DNA from: Candidatus Bacteroides merdavium
GTDB lineage: Bacteria; Bacteroidota; Bacteroidia; Bacteroidales; Bacteroidaceae
DNA: 36,900 nucleotides
Reading direction: 5' to 3'
Assembly: GCA_019116805.1 (NCBI GenBank)
Contig: DXAV01000049.1
Coordinates: 1-36,900, forward strand
A program made the translations under genes and the position numbers. The notes under the pieces are model-generated. The model was given only the letters and a program-made list of their open reading frames with translations, made no database searches and had not been told where the DNA came from. Shown piece after piece: positions 8,345-17,062 of the stretch (position 1 is its first letter; the number at the start of each line of letters is the position of its first letter).

Positions 8345-8376
8345 CAAAGATAGTGAAAGGTGAGAGAAGTGACAAA
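8345..8376 (-). promoter_or_regulatory. Promoter of the Nif3/zinc-ribbon operon
   Basis: On the minus strand TTTG (8376-8373), a 20-base spacer and TATCTTTG (8352-8345) match the Bacteroidetes consensus exactly. Predicted start near 8338 leaves a leader of about 13 bases before the ATG at 8325. Confidence 0.75.
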
Positions 8377-8479
8377 CGAAAAACTAAATTTTTCGATTTG
8401 TCAATGACGAACCGCATCCTATCTTATATAAAGATAGATAAAGGTGAGCGCAGAAGCAAATGAAAACAAAGTTTTTTCC

Positions 8480-8487
8480 TACCTTTG
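8480..8487 (+). promoter_or_regulatory. -7 element (TACCTTTG) of the agmatine operon
   Basis: TACCTTTG fits TAnnTTTG and lies 24 bases before the ATG at 8512. No clear -33 TTTG is present at the usual distance. It places transcription start after the alternative TTG at 8485 and so supports the ATG at 8512. Confidence 0.5.
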
Positions 8488-8511
8488 TCTTTCAAAATAG
8501 ACATTCAGATT

Positions 8512-9051
8512 ATGATACAGAACGAAAGAGACTTGCGCCATGAGCATGTACTGGCCGTGGCTCAACAAATGATGACTGCCGCCCGTACGGCTCCCAAAGG
8601 GAAGGGTATCGACGTGATAGAAGTTGCAATGGTGACCGATGACGATTTGCAGGTATTGTCCGATACCATGCGTCAGATTTCCGAAGAGACTGGTATGAAG
8701 TTTTTCCTGCGCGACGCCGACAATATCCTCCAGGCCGAATGCGTTATTATAATAGGTACGCGCGAACAGGCGCAAGGACTGAATTGTGGGCATTGTGGAT
8801 TTGCCACCTGCGCTGCCCGTCCTGAAGGAGTGCCCTGTGCGCTCAACACCGTGGATGTGGGCATTGCCGTGGGTTCAGCCTGCGCTACAGCTGCCGACCT
8901 GCGTGTCGATACGCGCGTCATGTTCTCTGCCGGACTGGCTGCCCAGCGTCTGCAATGGCTGCCCCAGTGCAAGAGCGTTTTGGCCATCCCCGTCAGCGCC
9001 TCTTCCAAGAACCCGTTCTTCGACCGTAAACCCAAGGAGGCCAACAAGTGA
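8512..9051 (+). CDS. DUF2148 ferredoxin-like iron-sulfur protein
   Basis: From the ATG at 8512 the product has 179 residues. The frame extends nine codons to a TTG at 8485, but that falls within the -7 promoter element. It matches the DUF2148 family of small ferredoxin-domain proteins, with a cysteine cluster C92-x2-C95-x4-C100-x8-C109 (CGHCGFATC then a further Cys) able to hold a 4Fe-4S cluster. The C-terminal half is hydrophobic and Ala-rich (VGIAVGSACATAADL, SAGLAAQRLQWLP). The physiological function of the family is not known to me. Its stop codon overlaps the ATG of agmatine deiminase by one base, so it is translationally coupled to polyamine genes, which is the main clue to its context. 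Confidence 0.85.
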   Translation: MIQNERDLRHEHVLAVAQQMMTAARTAPKGKGIDVIEVAMVTDDDLQVLSDTMRQISEETGMKFFLRDADNILQAECVIIIGTREQAQGLNCGHCGFATCAARPEGVPCALNTVDVGIAVGSACATAADLRVDTRVMFSAGLAAQRLQWLPQCKSVLAIPVSASSKNPFFDRKPKEANK

Positions 9052-10082
9052 TGGAAAAGACAACAACCTATTTTCCAGCTGAATGGGCACCGCAGAGCGG
9101 TGTGCAGCTGACGTGGCCTCATGCCGCTACCGACTGGGCCTATATGCTCCCGCGTGTGCAGGAATGTTTCGTGAACATTGCTCGCGAAATTGCTGCCCGC
9201 GAGCAGTTGCTCATCGTTACCCCTGAACCCGAAGAAGTGAAACGGCAGATAGCCGATACCGTCTGCATGGACAACGTACGCTTCGTCCAATGTCCCACCA
9301 ACGATACTTGGGCGCGCGATCATGGCGCCATCACCTTGTTGAGTGAAGCAGGTCCTACCCTGCTCGACTTCAAGTTCAACGGCTGGGGGCTGAAATTTGC
9401 GTCAGACAAAGACAACCTGATAACCCGCCATCTGGTGGAAGCCGATGTTTTGCATGGCACCTATGAGAATCGCTTAGGATTTGTCCTTGAGGGAGGCTCC
9501 ATCGAAAGCGATGGGCGGGGTACGCTGCTCACCACCTCCGAGTGTCTGCTCTCGCCCAACCGCAACGGGCAGATGACGCAAGCCGAGATTGAAGATTACC
9601 TGCGTCGCACCTTCCACGTACAGCAGGTGCTCTGGCTGGACCATGGCTACTTGGCAGGTGATGATACGGACAGCCACATTGATACCTTGGCCCGCCTCTG
9701 CCCCAACGACACTATTGTCTATGTGCAGTGTAACGACGAGCAGGACGAACATTACGATGCCCTCCGCCAGATGGAAGAGCAACTGAAGACCTTCCGTACC
9801 CTTTCGGGCGCTCCTTATCGTCTGTTCCCTCTGCCCATGGCCGACGCCGTGGTGGAAGACGGCGAACGTCTGCCTGCCACCTACGCCAACTTCCTCATCC
9901 TGAACGGAGCCGTGCTCTATCCTACCTACGCCCAGCCCGACAATGACCGCCGTGCTGCCGAGGTGCTTCAGCAGGCCTTCCCCGGCTATGAGATTGTGGG
10001 TATCGACTGCCGTGCCCTCATTTGCCAGCACGGGTCGCTGCATTGCGTGACGATGCAGTATCCGGAGGGGGTACTGGACTGA
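9051..10082 (+). CDS. aguA: Agmatine deiminase (agmatine iminohydrolase)
   Basis: The 343-residue product belongs to the agmatine deiminase/PPADI family. It shows TNDTWARDHGA (Asp-containing substrate pocket), LEGGSIESDG, HIDTLARL with the catalytic His-x-Asp, and C-terminal GSLHC with catalytic Cys332. It hydrolyses agmatine to N-carbamoylputrescine and ammonia in the cytoplasm. The ATG at 9051 shares its A with the preceding TGA stop. A GTG at 9048 is an alternative start one codon earlier. An AAGGAGG sequence at 9034-9040 sits ten bases upstream, an unusually good ribosome-binding site for this phylum, though it also encodes the end of the previous protein. The product of the next gene consumes the reaction product. 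Confidence 0.95.
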   Translation: MEKTTTYFPAEWAPQSGVQLTWPHAATDWAYMLPRVQECFVNIAREIAAREQLLIVTPEPEEVKRQIADTVCMDNVRFVQCPTNDTWARDHGAITLLSEAGPTLLDFKFNGWGLKFASDKDNLITRHLVEADVLHGTYENRLGFVLEGGSIESDGRGTLLTTSECLLSPNRNGQMTQAEIEDYLRRTFHVQQVLWLDHGYLAGDDTDSHIDTLARLCPNDTIVYVQCNDEQDEHYDALRQMEEQLKTFRTLSGAPYRLFPLPMADAVVEDGERLPATYANFLILNGAVLYPTYAQPDNDRRAAEVLQQAFPGYEIVGIDCRALICQHGSLHCVTMQYPEGVLD

Positions 10083-10130
10083 AACAAGAATTTAGAGTCT
10101 GATAACATAACTTTTTGACACACAACAATT

Positions 10131-11015
10131 ATGAGAAAAATAAAAGTAGGCATCATCCAGCAAGCCAATACGGCTGACTTGCGGATGAACTTGATGAACC
10201 TTGCCAAGAGCATCGAAGCCTGTGCCGCCCATGGTGCACAGCTGGTCGTATTGCAGGAGTTGCATAACTCGCTTTACTTCTGTCAGACAGAAAATACACT
10301 GTTTTTTGATCTGGCTGAGCCGATACCCGGCCCTTCGACTGGTTTCTATTCCGAACTGGCTGCCGCCAACCGCATTGTGCTTGTCACATCTCTCTTTGAG
10401 AAGCGTGCGCCGGGACTCTATCACAATACGGCCGTAGTCTTCGACCGTGACGGAAGCATTGCGGGCAAATACCGTAAGATGCACATCCCCGACGACCCTG
10501 CTTATTACGAGAAATTCTATTTTACCCCTGGTGACTTGGGTTTCGATCCTATACAGACTTCGCTTGGCAAACTGGGTGTATTGGTTTGCTGGGACCAATG
10601 GTATCCCGAAGCTGCCCGCCTGATGGCTTTGAAGGGCGCCGAGCTGTTGATTTATCCTACTGCCATCGGTTGGGAAAGCACCGATACAGACGACGAGAAG
10701 GCCCGCCAGCTGAATGCATGGATTCTTTCGCAGCGTGGACACGCTGTGGCCAATGGCTTGCCTGTTATCGCTGTAAACCGCGTGGGGCATGAACCCGATC
10801 CGTCGGGACAGACCAATGGCATCCTCTTCTGGGGCAATAGTTTCGTGGCAGGTCCTCAGGGAGAGTTGTTGGCTCAGGCAAGTAACGACCGTCCCGAGAA
10901 TTTGGTTGTCGAGGTGGATATGGAGCGTTCAGAGAATGTACGCCGCTGGTGGCCTTTCCTGCGCGACCGCCGCATCGATGCCTACGAAGACATTGTAAAG
11001 CGCTTTATCGATTGA
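10131..11015 (+). CDS. aguB: N-carbamoylputrescine amidase
   Basis: The 294-residue protein is a nitrilase-superfamily amidase with the Glu-Lys-Cys triad visible as E43 (VLQELHN), K116 (KYRKMHIP) and C153 (VLVCWDQWYPE). The segments FFDLAEPIPGP and SQRGHAVANGLPV are typical of the N-carbamoylputrescine amidase branch. It releases ammonia and CO2 from N-carbamoylputrescine to give putrescine. It begins 48 bases after agmatine deiminase and completes the two-step agmatine to putrescine route. No arginine decarboxylase is in the window, so agmatine is made elsewhere or taken up. No terminator is obvious in the 33 bases before the converging GtrA-like gene. Confidence 0.95.
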   Translation: MRKIKVGIIQQANTADLRMNLMNLAKSIEACAAHGAQLVVLQELHNSLYFCQTENTLFFDLAEPIPGPSTGFYSELAAANRIVLVTSLFEKRAPGLYHNTAVVFDRDGSIAGKYRKMHIPDDPAYYEKFYFTPGDLGFDPIQTSLGKLGVLVCWDQWYPEAARLMALKGAELLIYPTAIGWESTDTDDEKARQLNAWILSQRGHAVANGLPVIAVNRVGHEPDPSGQTNGILFWGNSFVAGPQGELLAQASNDRPENLVVEVDMERSENVRRWWPFLRDRRIDAYEDIVKRFID

Positions 11016-11048
11016 ATACGCCGTCAGTAATCATCGGACGACGAGTAA

Positions 11049-11429
11049 TTAACGGAATGTGATTTTCTTGTTCATCAGGAAATTGACCGCGCCGTAAACG
11101 AAGAGTCCAAGGAACTGGGCCAGATACTCGTTGCAGTTGAGCAATTCAACCAGCGCGATAAGGAAAAGGAATTGGGCCCCATAGGCCATTCCGAAAGCAA
11201 TAAGAAAGAGCAGCACCTGCCGCCAGGTGTTGCTCTTTTTATTTGTAGGAAATATCCAATACTTGCACCAGACGAAATTGTTTGTCTGTGCAAGTATGTA
11301 AGCTGTTACGTTGGATGCCAGGTAGTGAATGTTGCACACACCCATCATGATTCCAATGGTAGTGGCAGTAATCAGCGCGTTCAGCGTACCGATAACCACA
11401 AAACGGAAGATGCGTGTTGTCTCTCTCAC
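11049..11429 (-). CDS. GtrA-family membrane protein
   Basis: This short protein (126 residues) has four hydrophobic segments, at about 8-28, 37-58, 70-92 and 97-117, and ends in a basic tail (NFLMNKKITFR), the usual layout of GtrA-like proteins. FRFVVIGTLNALI at the N-terminus and TNNFVWCKYWIF after helix two are family-typical. GtrA relatives are thought to help move polyprenyl-linked sugars across the inner membrane, or to act with glycosyltransferases in surface polysaccharide or teichoic acid decoration. No glycosyltransferase lies next to it. It starts 15 bases after the aspS stop and is probably expressed with it. Confidence 0.85.
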   Translation of the reverse strand: MRETTRIFRFVVIGTLNALITATTIGIMMGVCNIHYLASNVTAYILAQTNNFVWCKYWIFPTNKKSNTWRQVLLFLIAFGMAYGAQFLFLIALVELLNCNEYLAQFLGLFVYGAVNFLMNKKITFR

Positions 11430-11444
11430 TTACTGGTCTGTTTT

Positions 11445-13202
11445 TTATTCCTTGATGTCAACAATGAGGTTCAGCTCGTCCAACTGTTTCTGGTCGAGGA
11501 AGCCTGGAGCGTCGAGCATCACGTCGCGTCCGCTGTTGTTCTTCGGGAAGGCAATGCAATCGCGGATGCTGTCCAGTCCGGCGAAGATGCTTACCCAACG
11601 GTCCAGACCGTAGGCCAGACCTCCGTGAGGGGGTGCTCCGTACTTGAAGGCATTCATCAGGAAGCCGAACTGCTCCTGAGCCTTTTCGGGTGTGAAGCCC
11701 AGTATCTCGAACATCTTGGCCTGCAACTTTGCATCGTGGATACGGATGGAACCACCACCCACTTCGATACCGTTGCACACCATGTCGTAGGCATCAGCAC
11801 GTACAGCTGCCGGATCGGTATCCAGCAAAGGAATATCCTCGTCCTTCGGATGGGTGAACGGATGGTGCATGGCCATCAACCGGCCTTCCTCTTCGCTCCA
11901 CTCGAACATGGGGAAGTCAACCACCCACAATAGAGCAAATTTATCCTTGTCGCGCAGTCCCAGCTGATTACCCATTTCCAGACGGAGTTCGCAAAGCTGC
12001 TTGCGCGTCTTCATGGCATCGTCGCCGCTCAGGATGAGAATCAGGTCACCCGGCTTCGCACCAAAGGCTTCCTTCATCTGCTGCAGTACTTCCTGTGTGT
12101 AGAACTTGTCCACACTAGACTTCACGTTGCCATCGGCTTCCACACGGGCATAAACCATACCCTTGGCACCAATTTGAGGACGCTTCACAAATTCAGTCAG
12201 AGCGTCGAGCTGCTTGCGCGTATAATGGGCCGCACCTTCAGCACAGATACCGCCGATGTAAGCCGCGTTGTCGAATACGGAGAAGCCATATCCTTTCAGG
12301 ATGTCCATCAGCTCGACAAACTTCATGCCGAAACGCAAGTCGGGTTTGTCACTGCCGTAGTACTTCATGGCTTCGGACCAAGGCATGCGCTGGAAAGGCT
12401 CGGTCAGTTCTACGCCACGCAGTTCCTTGAAAAGGTACTTGGCCATACCCTCAAAGAGTTCGATGACGTCGTCCTGTTGCACGAAGGACATTTCGCAGTC
12501 AATCTGCGTAAACTCCGGCTGGCGGTCGGCGCGCAGGTCTTCATCGCGGAAACATTTGGCAATCTGGAAGTAGCGGTCGAAGCCCGATACCATGAGCAGC
12601 TGCTTCAGCGTCTGGGGGCTCTGCGGCAGGGCGTAGAACTGGCCAGGATTCATGCGCGAAGGTACTACGAAGTCGCGTGCACCTTCGGGAGTAGAACCGA
12701 TGAGCAGCGGGGTCTCCACTTCGATGAATCCTTTGCTGTCCAAGTATTTGCGTACCTCGATGGTCATCTTATGGCGCAACTCCAAGTTCTTGCGCACAGC
12801 GTTGCGGCGCAGGTCCAGGTAGCGATACTTCATGCGGATGTCGTCGCCGCCGTCCGTATTGTCCTCGATCGTGAAAGGAGGCGTCATGGCTGCGTTGAGC
12901 ACGTTCAACTCCGACACGATGATTTCAATGTCACCCGTCGGGATGTTGGCGTTCTTGCTGAAGCGCTCGTTCACCGTTCCAGTCACCTGGATTACGTATT
13001 CACGTCCCAAGTGGTTGGCCTGCTCACACAGGGCAGCGTCCACTTCCTCATTGAAAACTAATTGGGTTATGCCGTAACGGTCACGCAGGTCGATGAAAGT
13101 CATGCCTCCCATCTTACGGCTGCGCTGTACCCATCCGGCCAGCGTTACCTGCTTATTGACATCGGAGATACGAAGTTCTCCGCAAGTGTGTGTTCTATAC
13201 AT
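11445..13202 (-). CDS. aspS: Aspartyl-tRNA synthetase
   Basis: Starting at the ATG at 13202 ([11 protein letters not shown]) the enzyme has 585 residues, normal for bacterial AspRS. The 12 upstream codons reaching 13238 overlap the -7 promoter element. The N-terminal OB-fold anticodon-binding domain includes [24 protein letters not shown]. The class II catalytic core shows motif 2 ([19 protein letters not shown]) and motif 3 ([10 protein letters not shown]), with the bacterial GAD insertion between them. It charges tRNA-Asp with aspartate; whether it also charges tRNA-Asn cannot be judged without knowing if the genome has AsnRS or GatCAB. The GtrA-like gene follows directly. Confidence 0.98.
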   Translation of the reverse strand: MYRTHTCGELRISDVNKQVTLAGWVQRSRKMGGMTFIDLRDRYGITQLVFNEEVDAALCEQANHLGREYVIQVTGTVNERFSKNANIPTGDIEIIVSELNVLNAAMTPPFTIEDNTDGGDDIRMKYRYLDLRRNAVRKNLELRHKMTIEVRKYLDSKGFIEVETPLLIGSTPEGARDFVVPSRMNPGQFYALPQSPQTLKQLLMVSGFDRYFQIAKCFRDEDLRADRQPEFTQIDCEMSFVQQDDVIELFEGMAKYLFKELRGVELTEPFQRMPWSEAMKYYGSDKPDLRFGMKFVELMDILKGYGFSVFDNAAYIGGICAEGAAHYTRKQLDALTEFVKRPQIGAKGMVYARVEADGNVKSSVDKFYTQEVLQQMKEAFGAKPGDLILILSGDDAMKTRKQLCELRLEMGNQLGLRDKDKFALLWVVDFPMFEWSEEEGRLMAMHHPFTHPKDEDIPLLDTDPAAVRADAYDMVCNGIEVGGGSIRIHDAKLQAKMFEILGFTPEKAQEQFGFLMNAFKYGAPPHGGLAYGLDRWVSIFAGLDSIRDCIAFPKNNSGRDVMLDAPGFLDQKQLDELNLIVDIKE

Positions 13203-13235
13203 TTCTCTATTATTGTTATTTTGATTTTTTGTGTG

Positions 13236-13243
13236 CAAAAGTA
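13236..13243 (-). promoter_or_regulatory. -7 element (TACTTTTG) of aspS
   Basis: Minus-strand TACTTTTG lies about 33 bases before the aspS ATG at 13202, in the gap after the lipid kinase gene. No matching -33 TTTG is seen at 19-20 bases, so aspS may also receive read-through from the lipid kinase. Confidence 0.5.
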
Positions 13244-13265
13244 CGCAATATTTGGGATACTCCCT

Positions 13266-14312
13266 CTATTTTTTTGTAAGCTTTTTAATCTGTTCCTTAC
13301 CTTTATCCAAAATCATCCGGTTGCGGTGTGAAATATCCTCCACAATCATCTCGTTCAATTGCTTAAGCCCGTTGATATAATCCTGCGCCCGTTGCAATAC
13401 GTTGACCGAACCTTTACCGACATTACGGGGTACGATGACCTTTAGTTCTTTTTGTACAATAGAAACTTCCACGTCTTCTCCGGCCATCATAGGATCACCA
13501 TCGAAATGCACTACGCCAGGCTTAGTACGATGAATGCGTAAGGACTTACATTGAAAAGTCTTGATACGACTATTTTGATTGATGGTTTTATTAAACAACT
13601 GGAAAGCTAAAGTTGGTACGTCAAGTACTGTAAATGGCTCTAGGATGGTTACGTCGAGCAATCCGTCGTTCAGGGTCGCTTTAGGGGTAATATAGGCATT
13701 GTTTCCGTATTGCGATGCATTGCCACAGGCTATCAGAAAAGCTTTATAACGCGTAGAAGAGTTACCGTCCATCTCCAGTTCATAGACCTCGGGACGATAT
13801 TTCAAACTTTCGCGCAACGTCTGTTCCAGATAGGTCAGAGGGCCACGCCTTCCTGCTTGAGAGAACTTCAGACTGACGAAGGCATCAAACCCCACTCCAC
13901 ATGTACAGAAAAAAGGAATGTTATTTATCATACCATAGTCAACAATATCAGTTGCCCCGTCGTTGATGATATCCACGGCTTTTTTTGACTCAAGAGGTAT
14001 TTGCAAATGGCGTGCCAGTCCGTTACCCGAACCGCAGGGAATGATACCCAAAGCGGTTTCCGTATGTACCAGAGAACGGGCAATTTCATTGATAGTTCCA
14101 TCCCCTCCGATGGCAACGACAGCAAAGGCCTTTTCTGCTGCCTTCTGTGCTGCAATTTCTACGGCATGTCCGGCATACTCAGTGTAGATAACCTCTTTAT
14201 CATATAAATCTTTGTCCAGTCTTTCATTTATCCAGGATAAGATTTGTTCTTTTCCTTGTGTTCCTGATACTGGATTTATAATGAAAACTATTTTTTTCTT
14301 ATTATTGTCCAT
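13266..14312 (-). CDS. Diacylglycerol kinase-family lipid kinase (YegS/DagK type)
   Basis: From the ATG at 14312 the product has 348 residues; the 24-codon upstream extension to 14384 overlaps the predicted -7 element. It contains the DAGK catalytic signatures: INPVSGTQGK near residue 12, the nucleotide-binding GGDGT at 69-73 with NEIARSL, and GSGNGLARHL at 94-103. The rest resembles the YegS/BmrU fold. It phosphorylates a lipid hydroxyl at the membrane surface; substrates in this family include diacylglycerol, ceramide and sphingosine. It is transcribed divergently from serine palmitoyltransferase 194 bases away, which makes a sphingoid or ceramide substrate worth testing, but this is inference from position only. 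Confidence 0.88.
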   Translation of the reverse strand: MDNNKKKIVFIINPVSGTQGKEQILSWINERLDKDLYDKEVIYTEYAGHAVEIAAQKAAEKAFAVVAIGGDGTINEIARSLVHTETALGIIPCGSGNGLARHLQIPLESKKAVDIINDGATDIVDYGMINNIPFFCTCGVGFDAFVSLKFSQAGRRGPLTYLEQTLRESLKYRPEVYELEMDGNSSTRYKAFLIACGNASQYGNNAYITPKATLNDGLLDVTILEPFTVLDVPTLAFQLFNKTINQNSRIKTFQCKSLRIHRTKPGVVHFDGDPMMAGEDVEVSIVQKELKVIVPRNVGKGSVNVLQRAQDYINGLKQLNEMIVEDISHRNRMILDKGKEQIKKLTKK

Positions 14313-14342
14313 TCCAATTTTAAGTGGGATTTTGATGCCTTG

Positions 14343-14350
14343 CAAAAGTA
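14343..14350 (-). promoter_or_regulatory. -7 element (TACTTTTG) of the lipid kinase gene
   Basis: Minus-strand TACTTTTG is 30 bases before the chosen ATG at 14312. A CTTG at 14376-14373, 22 bases further upstream, is a poor -33 candidate. Confidence 0.5.
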
Positions 14351-14445
14351 ATATAAATCCTTTGAAGAATGACAAGAAAGCCATCTTAAAACAATAATGA
14401 GCAGATTTTTTGGTACAAACGATACAAATAAAGAAGTAAAATTGC

Positions 14446-14453
14446 TATCTTTG
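14446..14453 (+). promoter_or_regulatory. -7 element (TATCTTTG) of the serine palmitoyltransferase gene
   Basis: TATCTTTG matches the consensus, giving a leader of about 45 bases before the ATG at 14507. No -33 TTTG is found at normal spacing. It is divergent from the lipid kinase promoter about 100 bases away. Confidence 0.5.
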
Positions 14454-14506
14454 CCCCCTGTTTTTTGGAAGCTAACAGAAATAACATACTAATCATAAGA
14501 CATTCA

Positions 14507-15694
14507 ATGGGTTTACTACAAGAAAAATTTGTGAAATACGACCTGCCGCAACAATTCATGGCCAAAGGCGTATATCCTTATTTCCGTGAAATCGACAGCC
14601 ACCAGGATACAGAGGTACTGATGGATGGCAAAAAGGTGCTGATGTTTGGTTCGAACGCATACATGGGACTGACATACGACCAACGAATTATTGACGCAGC
14701 CAAGGCGGCTACGGACAAGTATGGTACAGGATGTGCCGGTTCACGCCTGCTGAACGGTACACTCGACATTCATGTGGAGCTGGAAAAAGAACTGGCTGAA
14801 TTCGTAGGAAAAGACGATGCTTTGTGCTTTTCAACAGGATTCACTGTAAACGAAGGTGTCATTCCCCAACTGGTGGGCCGTGGTGATTATATCATTTGCG
14901 ATGACCGCGATCATGCTTCTATCGTTGACGGACGACGTCTTTCTTTTGCTACCCAACTGAAGTACAAGCACAACGACATGGAAGACTTGGAGAAAGAACT
15001 CCAAAAATGCGAGCCTGATGCCGTGAAGCTGATTGTTGTGGACGGCGTGTTTTCTATGGAAGGCGATTTGGCTAATTTGCCAGAAATCGTTCGTTTGAAG
15101 AAGAAGTACAATGCCAGTATTTATGTGGACGAGGCTCACGGTTTGGGTGTGTTTGGTCGTCAGGGACGTGGCGTATGCGACCACTTCGGTGTGACCGACG
15201 ATGTTGATCTGATTATGGGTACATTCAGCAAGTCGTTGGCTTCTATCGGCGGTTTTGTGGCTGGTGACAAGGAAGTTATCAACTGGCTTCGTCACAACGC
15301 TCGCTCCTATATATTCCAGGCAAGTAACACTCCTGCTGCAACAGCTGCTGCACGCGAGGCACTCCACATCATCCAAAACGAACCCGAACGCATCAAACGC
15401 TTGTGGGACATCACCAATTATGCGTTGGAAGCATTCCGTAATGCAGGTTTTGAAATAGGTGATACCGAATCGCCTATCATCCCCCTGTACGTGCGCGATA
15501 CTGAGAAGACCTTTACCGTCACGAAGCTGGCTTTTGACGAGGGTATTTTCATCAATCCTGTCATTCCGCCTGCATGTGCCCCTCAAGATACTTTGGTGCG
15601 CGTAGCCTTGATGGCCACACATACCAAGGAACAGATTGACTATGCTGTAGAAAAGCTGACAAAATGCTTCAAGCAGCTGGACATCATCAAATAA
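14507..15694 (+). CDS. spt: Serine palmitoyltransferase (alpha-oxoamine synthase family)
   Basis: The 395-residue protein is a PLP-dependent alpha-oxoamine synthase: H136 in DRDHASIVDG stacks on the cofactor, D208 and H211 lie in VDEAHGLG, and Lys242 in GTFSKSLAS forms the Schiff base. From memory the sequence is very close to Bacteroides serine palmitoyltransferase, including the N-terminus MGLLQEKF, which fixes the start at 14507 rather than the TTG at 14465. It condenses serine with an acyl-CoA to 3-ketosphinganine, the first step of sphingolipid synthesis. The alternative label 2-amino-3-ketobutyrate CoA ligase comes from the shared family; no threonine dehydrogenase gene is beside it. 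It ends at a strong hairpin and stands opposite a lipid kinase. Confidence 0.9.
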   Translation: MGLLQEKFVKYDLPQQFMAKGVYPYFREIDSHQDTEVLMDGKKVLMFGSNAYMGLTYDQRIIDAAKAATDKYGTGCAGSRLLNGTLDIHVELEKELAEFVGKDDALCFSTGFTVNEGVIPQLVGRGDYIICDDRDHASIVDGRRLSFATQLKYKHNDMEDLEKELQKCEPDAVKLIVVDGVFSMEGDLANLPEIVRLKKKYNASIYVDEAHGLGVFGRQGRGVCDHFGVTDDVDLIMGTFSKSLASIGGFVAGDKEVINWLRHNARSYIFQASNTPAATAAAREALHIIQNEPERIKRLWDITNYALEAFRNAGFEIGDTESPIIPLYVRDTEKTFTVTKLAFDEGIFINPVIPPACAPQDTLVRVALMATHTKEQIDYAVEKLTKCFKQLDIIK

Positions 15695-15745
15695 GTTGAC
15701 CTCCTTTATCGGATAAGTTATTTATTACATATCAATTCAGAAGAA

Positions 15746-15808
15746 AGGGGCTGTACCAAAATAAATCACTTTATGAGTTTGATTTATTTTGGATACAGCC
15801 TCTTTTTT
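15746..15808 (+). terminator. Long hairpin terminator between spt and the cob genes
   Basis: Bases 15747-15768 pair with 15780-15802 over about 22 bp with one bulged base and a mismatch near the foot (core GGGGCTGTA, CAAAATAAATCA), with an 11-base loop and six T from 15803. It lies 25 bases before the ATG of the next gene, so it ends spt transcripts or attenuates entry into the cob operon. The minus-strand reading also has a T-rich tail. Confidence 0.8.
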
Positions 15809-15832
15809 AACAACCAAACAAAATGGGATTTT

Positions 15833-17044
15833 ATGGCCGGAGACGTTGATTTTATAATTATTGGACTGGATGACAGTCCTGTTCCTTCCTTTCCTCCCGA
15901 AGTACAGGAAGTCATTTGTAATGCAAAAGTATTTTCGGGAGGCACGCGCCACAAAGAAATTGTAGCCTCCCTGCTACCTGAGGATGCCACATGGATAACT
16001 GTAAGTGTACCGCTGGAAGATGTCTTTGCTCGATACGAATCTCATTTTGCAGCATCCGGATGCCCCATCCTGGTATTTGCCTCGGGTGACCCGCTGTTTT
16101 TCGGCTTTGCCAACACCCTTCGTAAACGGATGCCTCAGGCCCACCTACGTATCTATCCGGCTTTCAACTCCCTGCAGGTACTGGCACACAGGGCAGTAAT
16201 ACCATACAACGACATGTGTAATGTATCGTTAACCGGACGTCCTTGGCAGGAGTTGGACAAAGCCCTAATAGAACGGAACACGCAAATCGGTATCCTGACA
16301 GACCATAAGCATACGCCCGATGCCATTGCCCGCCGTATGCTGGAATACGGCTACAACCAATACACCATTTATATAGGCGAACATCTGGGAAATCCGACTC
16401 GTGAGCGTATTCGAAGGATGAGTGTCGAAGAAACAGCCCAAAGCAGCTTTGAACGTCCCAATTGCCTGATATTAAAGGCTGAATCGCCTCTCCCGTCCCG
16501 TCCATTCGGCATTCCCGACGAGGCTTTCGAACATTTGGACGGACGTACACGCATGATTACCAAAGCTCCCATTCGCCTGCTTACGCTCCGTGCGCTTGAA
16601 CTGAACCGCCGTCGTGTGTTCTGGGACATCGGTTCCTGTACAGGGTCTGTGTCCATCGAGGCACGTCTTCAGTTTCCGCATCTGACGGTGGTTTCTTTTG
16701 AGATCCGTCCCGAAGGCCGACAACTGATGGAAACGAACAGCCGCCGTTTCGGGACTCCGGACATACAACACCTGACAGGCGACTTTCTGGAAACTGACCT
16801 TTCATCCCTTCCCCTCCCCGATGCCGTATTCATCGGCGGTCATGGTGGAAAGCTGAACGAAATGATGACCGCCATCAAGAAACGTCTCCAACCGGGAGGC
16901 TGCATCGTCTTCAACTCCGTATCTGCCGAAAGCGGGAAAGCTTTCCGCGAGGCAACCGCAGCATTGGACATGCAGCTGCAACCGTCGGTACGCATCGCGT
17001 TGGACGACTATAATCCCATTGAAATCATGAAAGCCACTTTATAA
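15833..17044 (+). CDS. cobL: Bifunctional CbiE-CbiT precorrin methyltransferase/decarboxylase
   Basis: The ATG at 15833 gives 403 residues; the upstream open stretch to 15773 encodes the terminator hairpin and is rejected. The N-terminal half is a CbiE-type tetrapyrrole methylase with VFASGDPLFFG around residue 83. The C-terminal half, from about 220, is a CbiT methyltransferase with SAM-binding DIGSCTGSVSIEA at 265-277 and FIGGHGGKLNEM. Together they methylate C5 and C15 and decarboxylate the acetate side chain at C12 of the corrin precursor, as CobL does in one chain. It is first of three plus-strand corrin genes, 18 bases before the next. No clear TAnnTTTG promoter is seen in the 138 bases upstream. 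Confidence 0.93.
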   Translation: MAGDVDFIIIGLDDSPVPSFPPEVQEVICNAKVFSGGTRHKEIVASLLPEDATWITVSVPLEDVFARYESHFAASGCPILVFASGDPLFFGFANTLRKRMPQAHLRIYPAFNSLQVLAHRAVIPYNDMCNVSLTGRPWQELDKALIERNTQIGILTDHKHTPDAIARRMLEYGYNQYTIYIGEHLGNPTRERIRRMSVEETAQSSFERPNCLILKAESPLPSRPFGIPDEAFEHLDGRTRMITKAPIRLLTLRALELNRRRVFWDIGSCTGSVSIEARLQFPHLTVVSFEIRPEGRQLMETNSRRFGTPDIQHLTGDFLETDLSSLPLPDAVFIGGHGGKLNEMMTAIKKRLQPGGCIVFNSVSAESGKAFREATAALDMQLQPSVRIALDDYNPIEIMKATL

Positions 17045-17062
17045 GTTTACTGAAACAGAAAT

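Noticed and set aside
8485..8511. Upstream TTG start for the DUF2148 protein
   Set aside because: The TTG is part of the -7 promoter element, so it would not be in the mRNA; the ATG at 8512 is used instead.
12174..13061. 295-codon ORF on the plus strand opposite aspS
   Set aside because: It lies wholly inside the aspartyl-tRNA synthetase gene, and its product has no recognisable motif; it reflects codon bias of the real gene.
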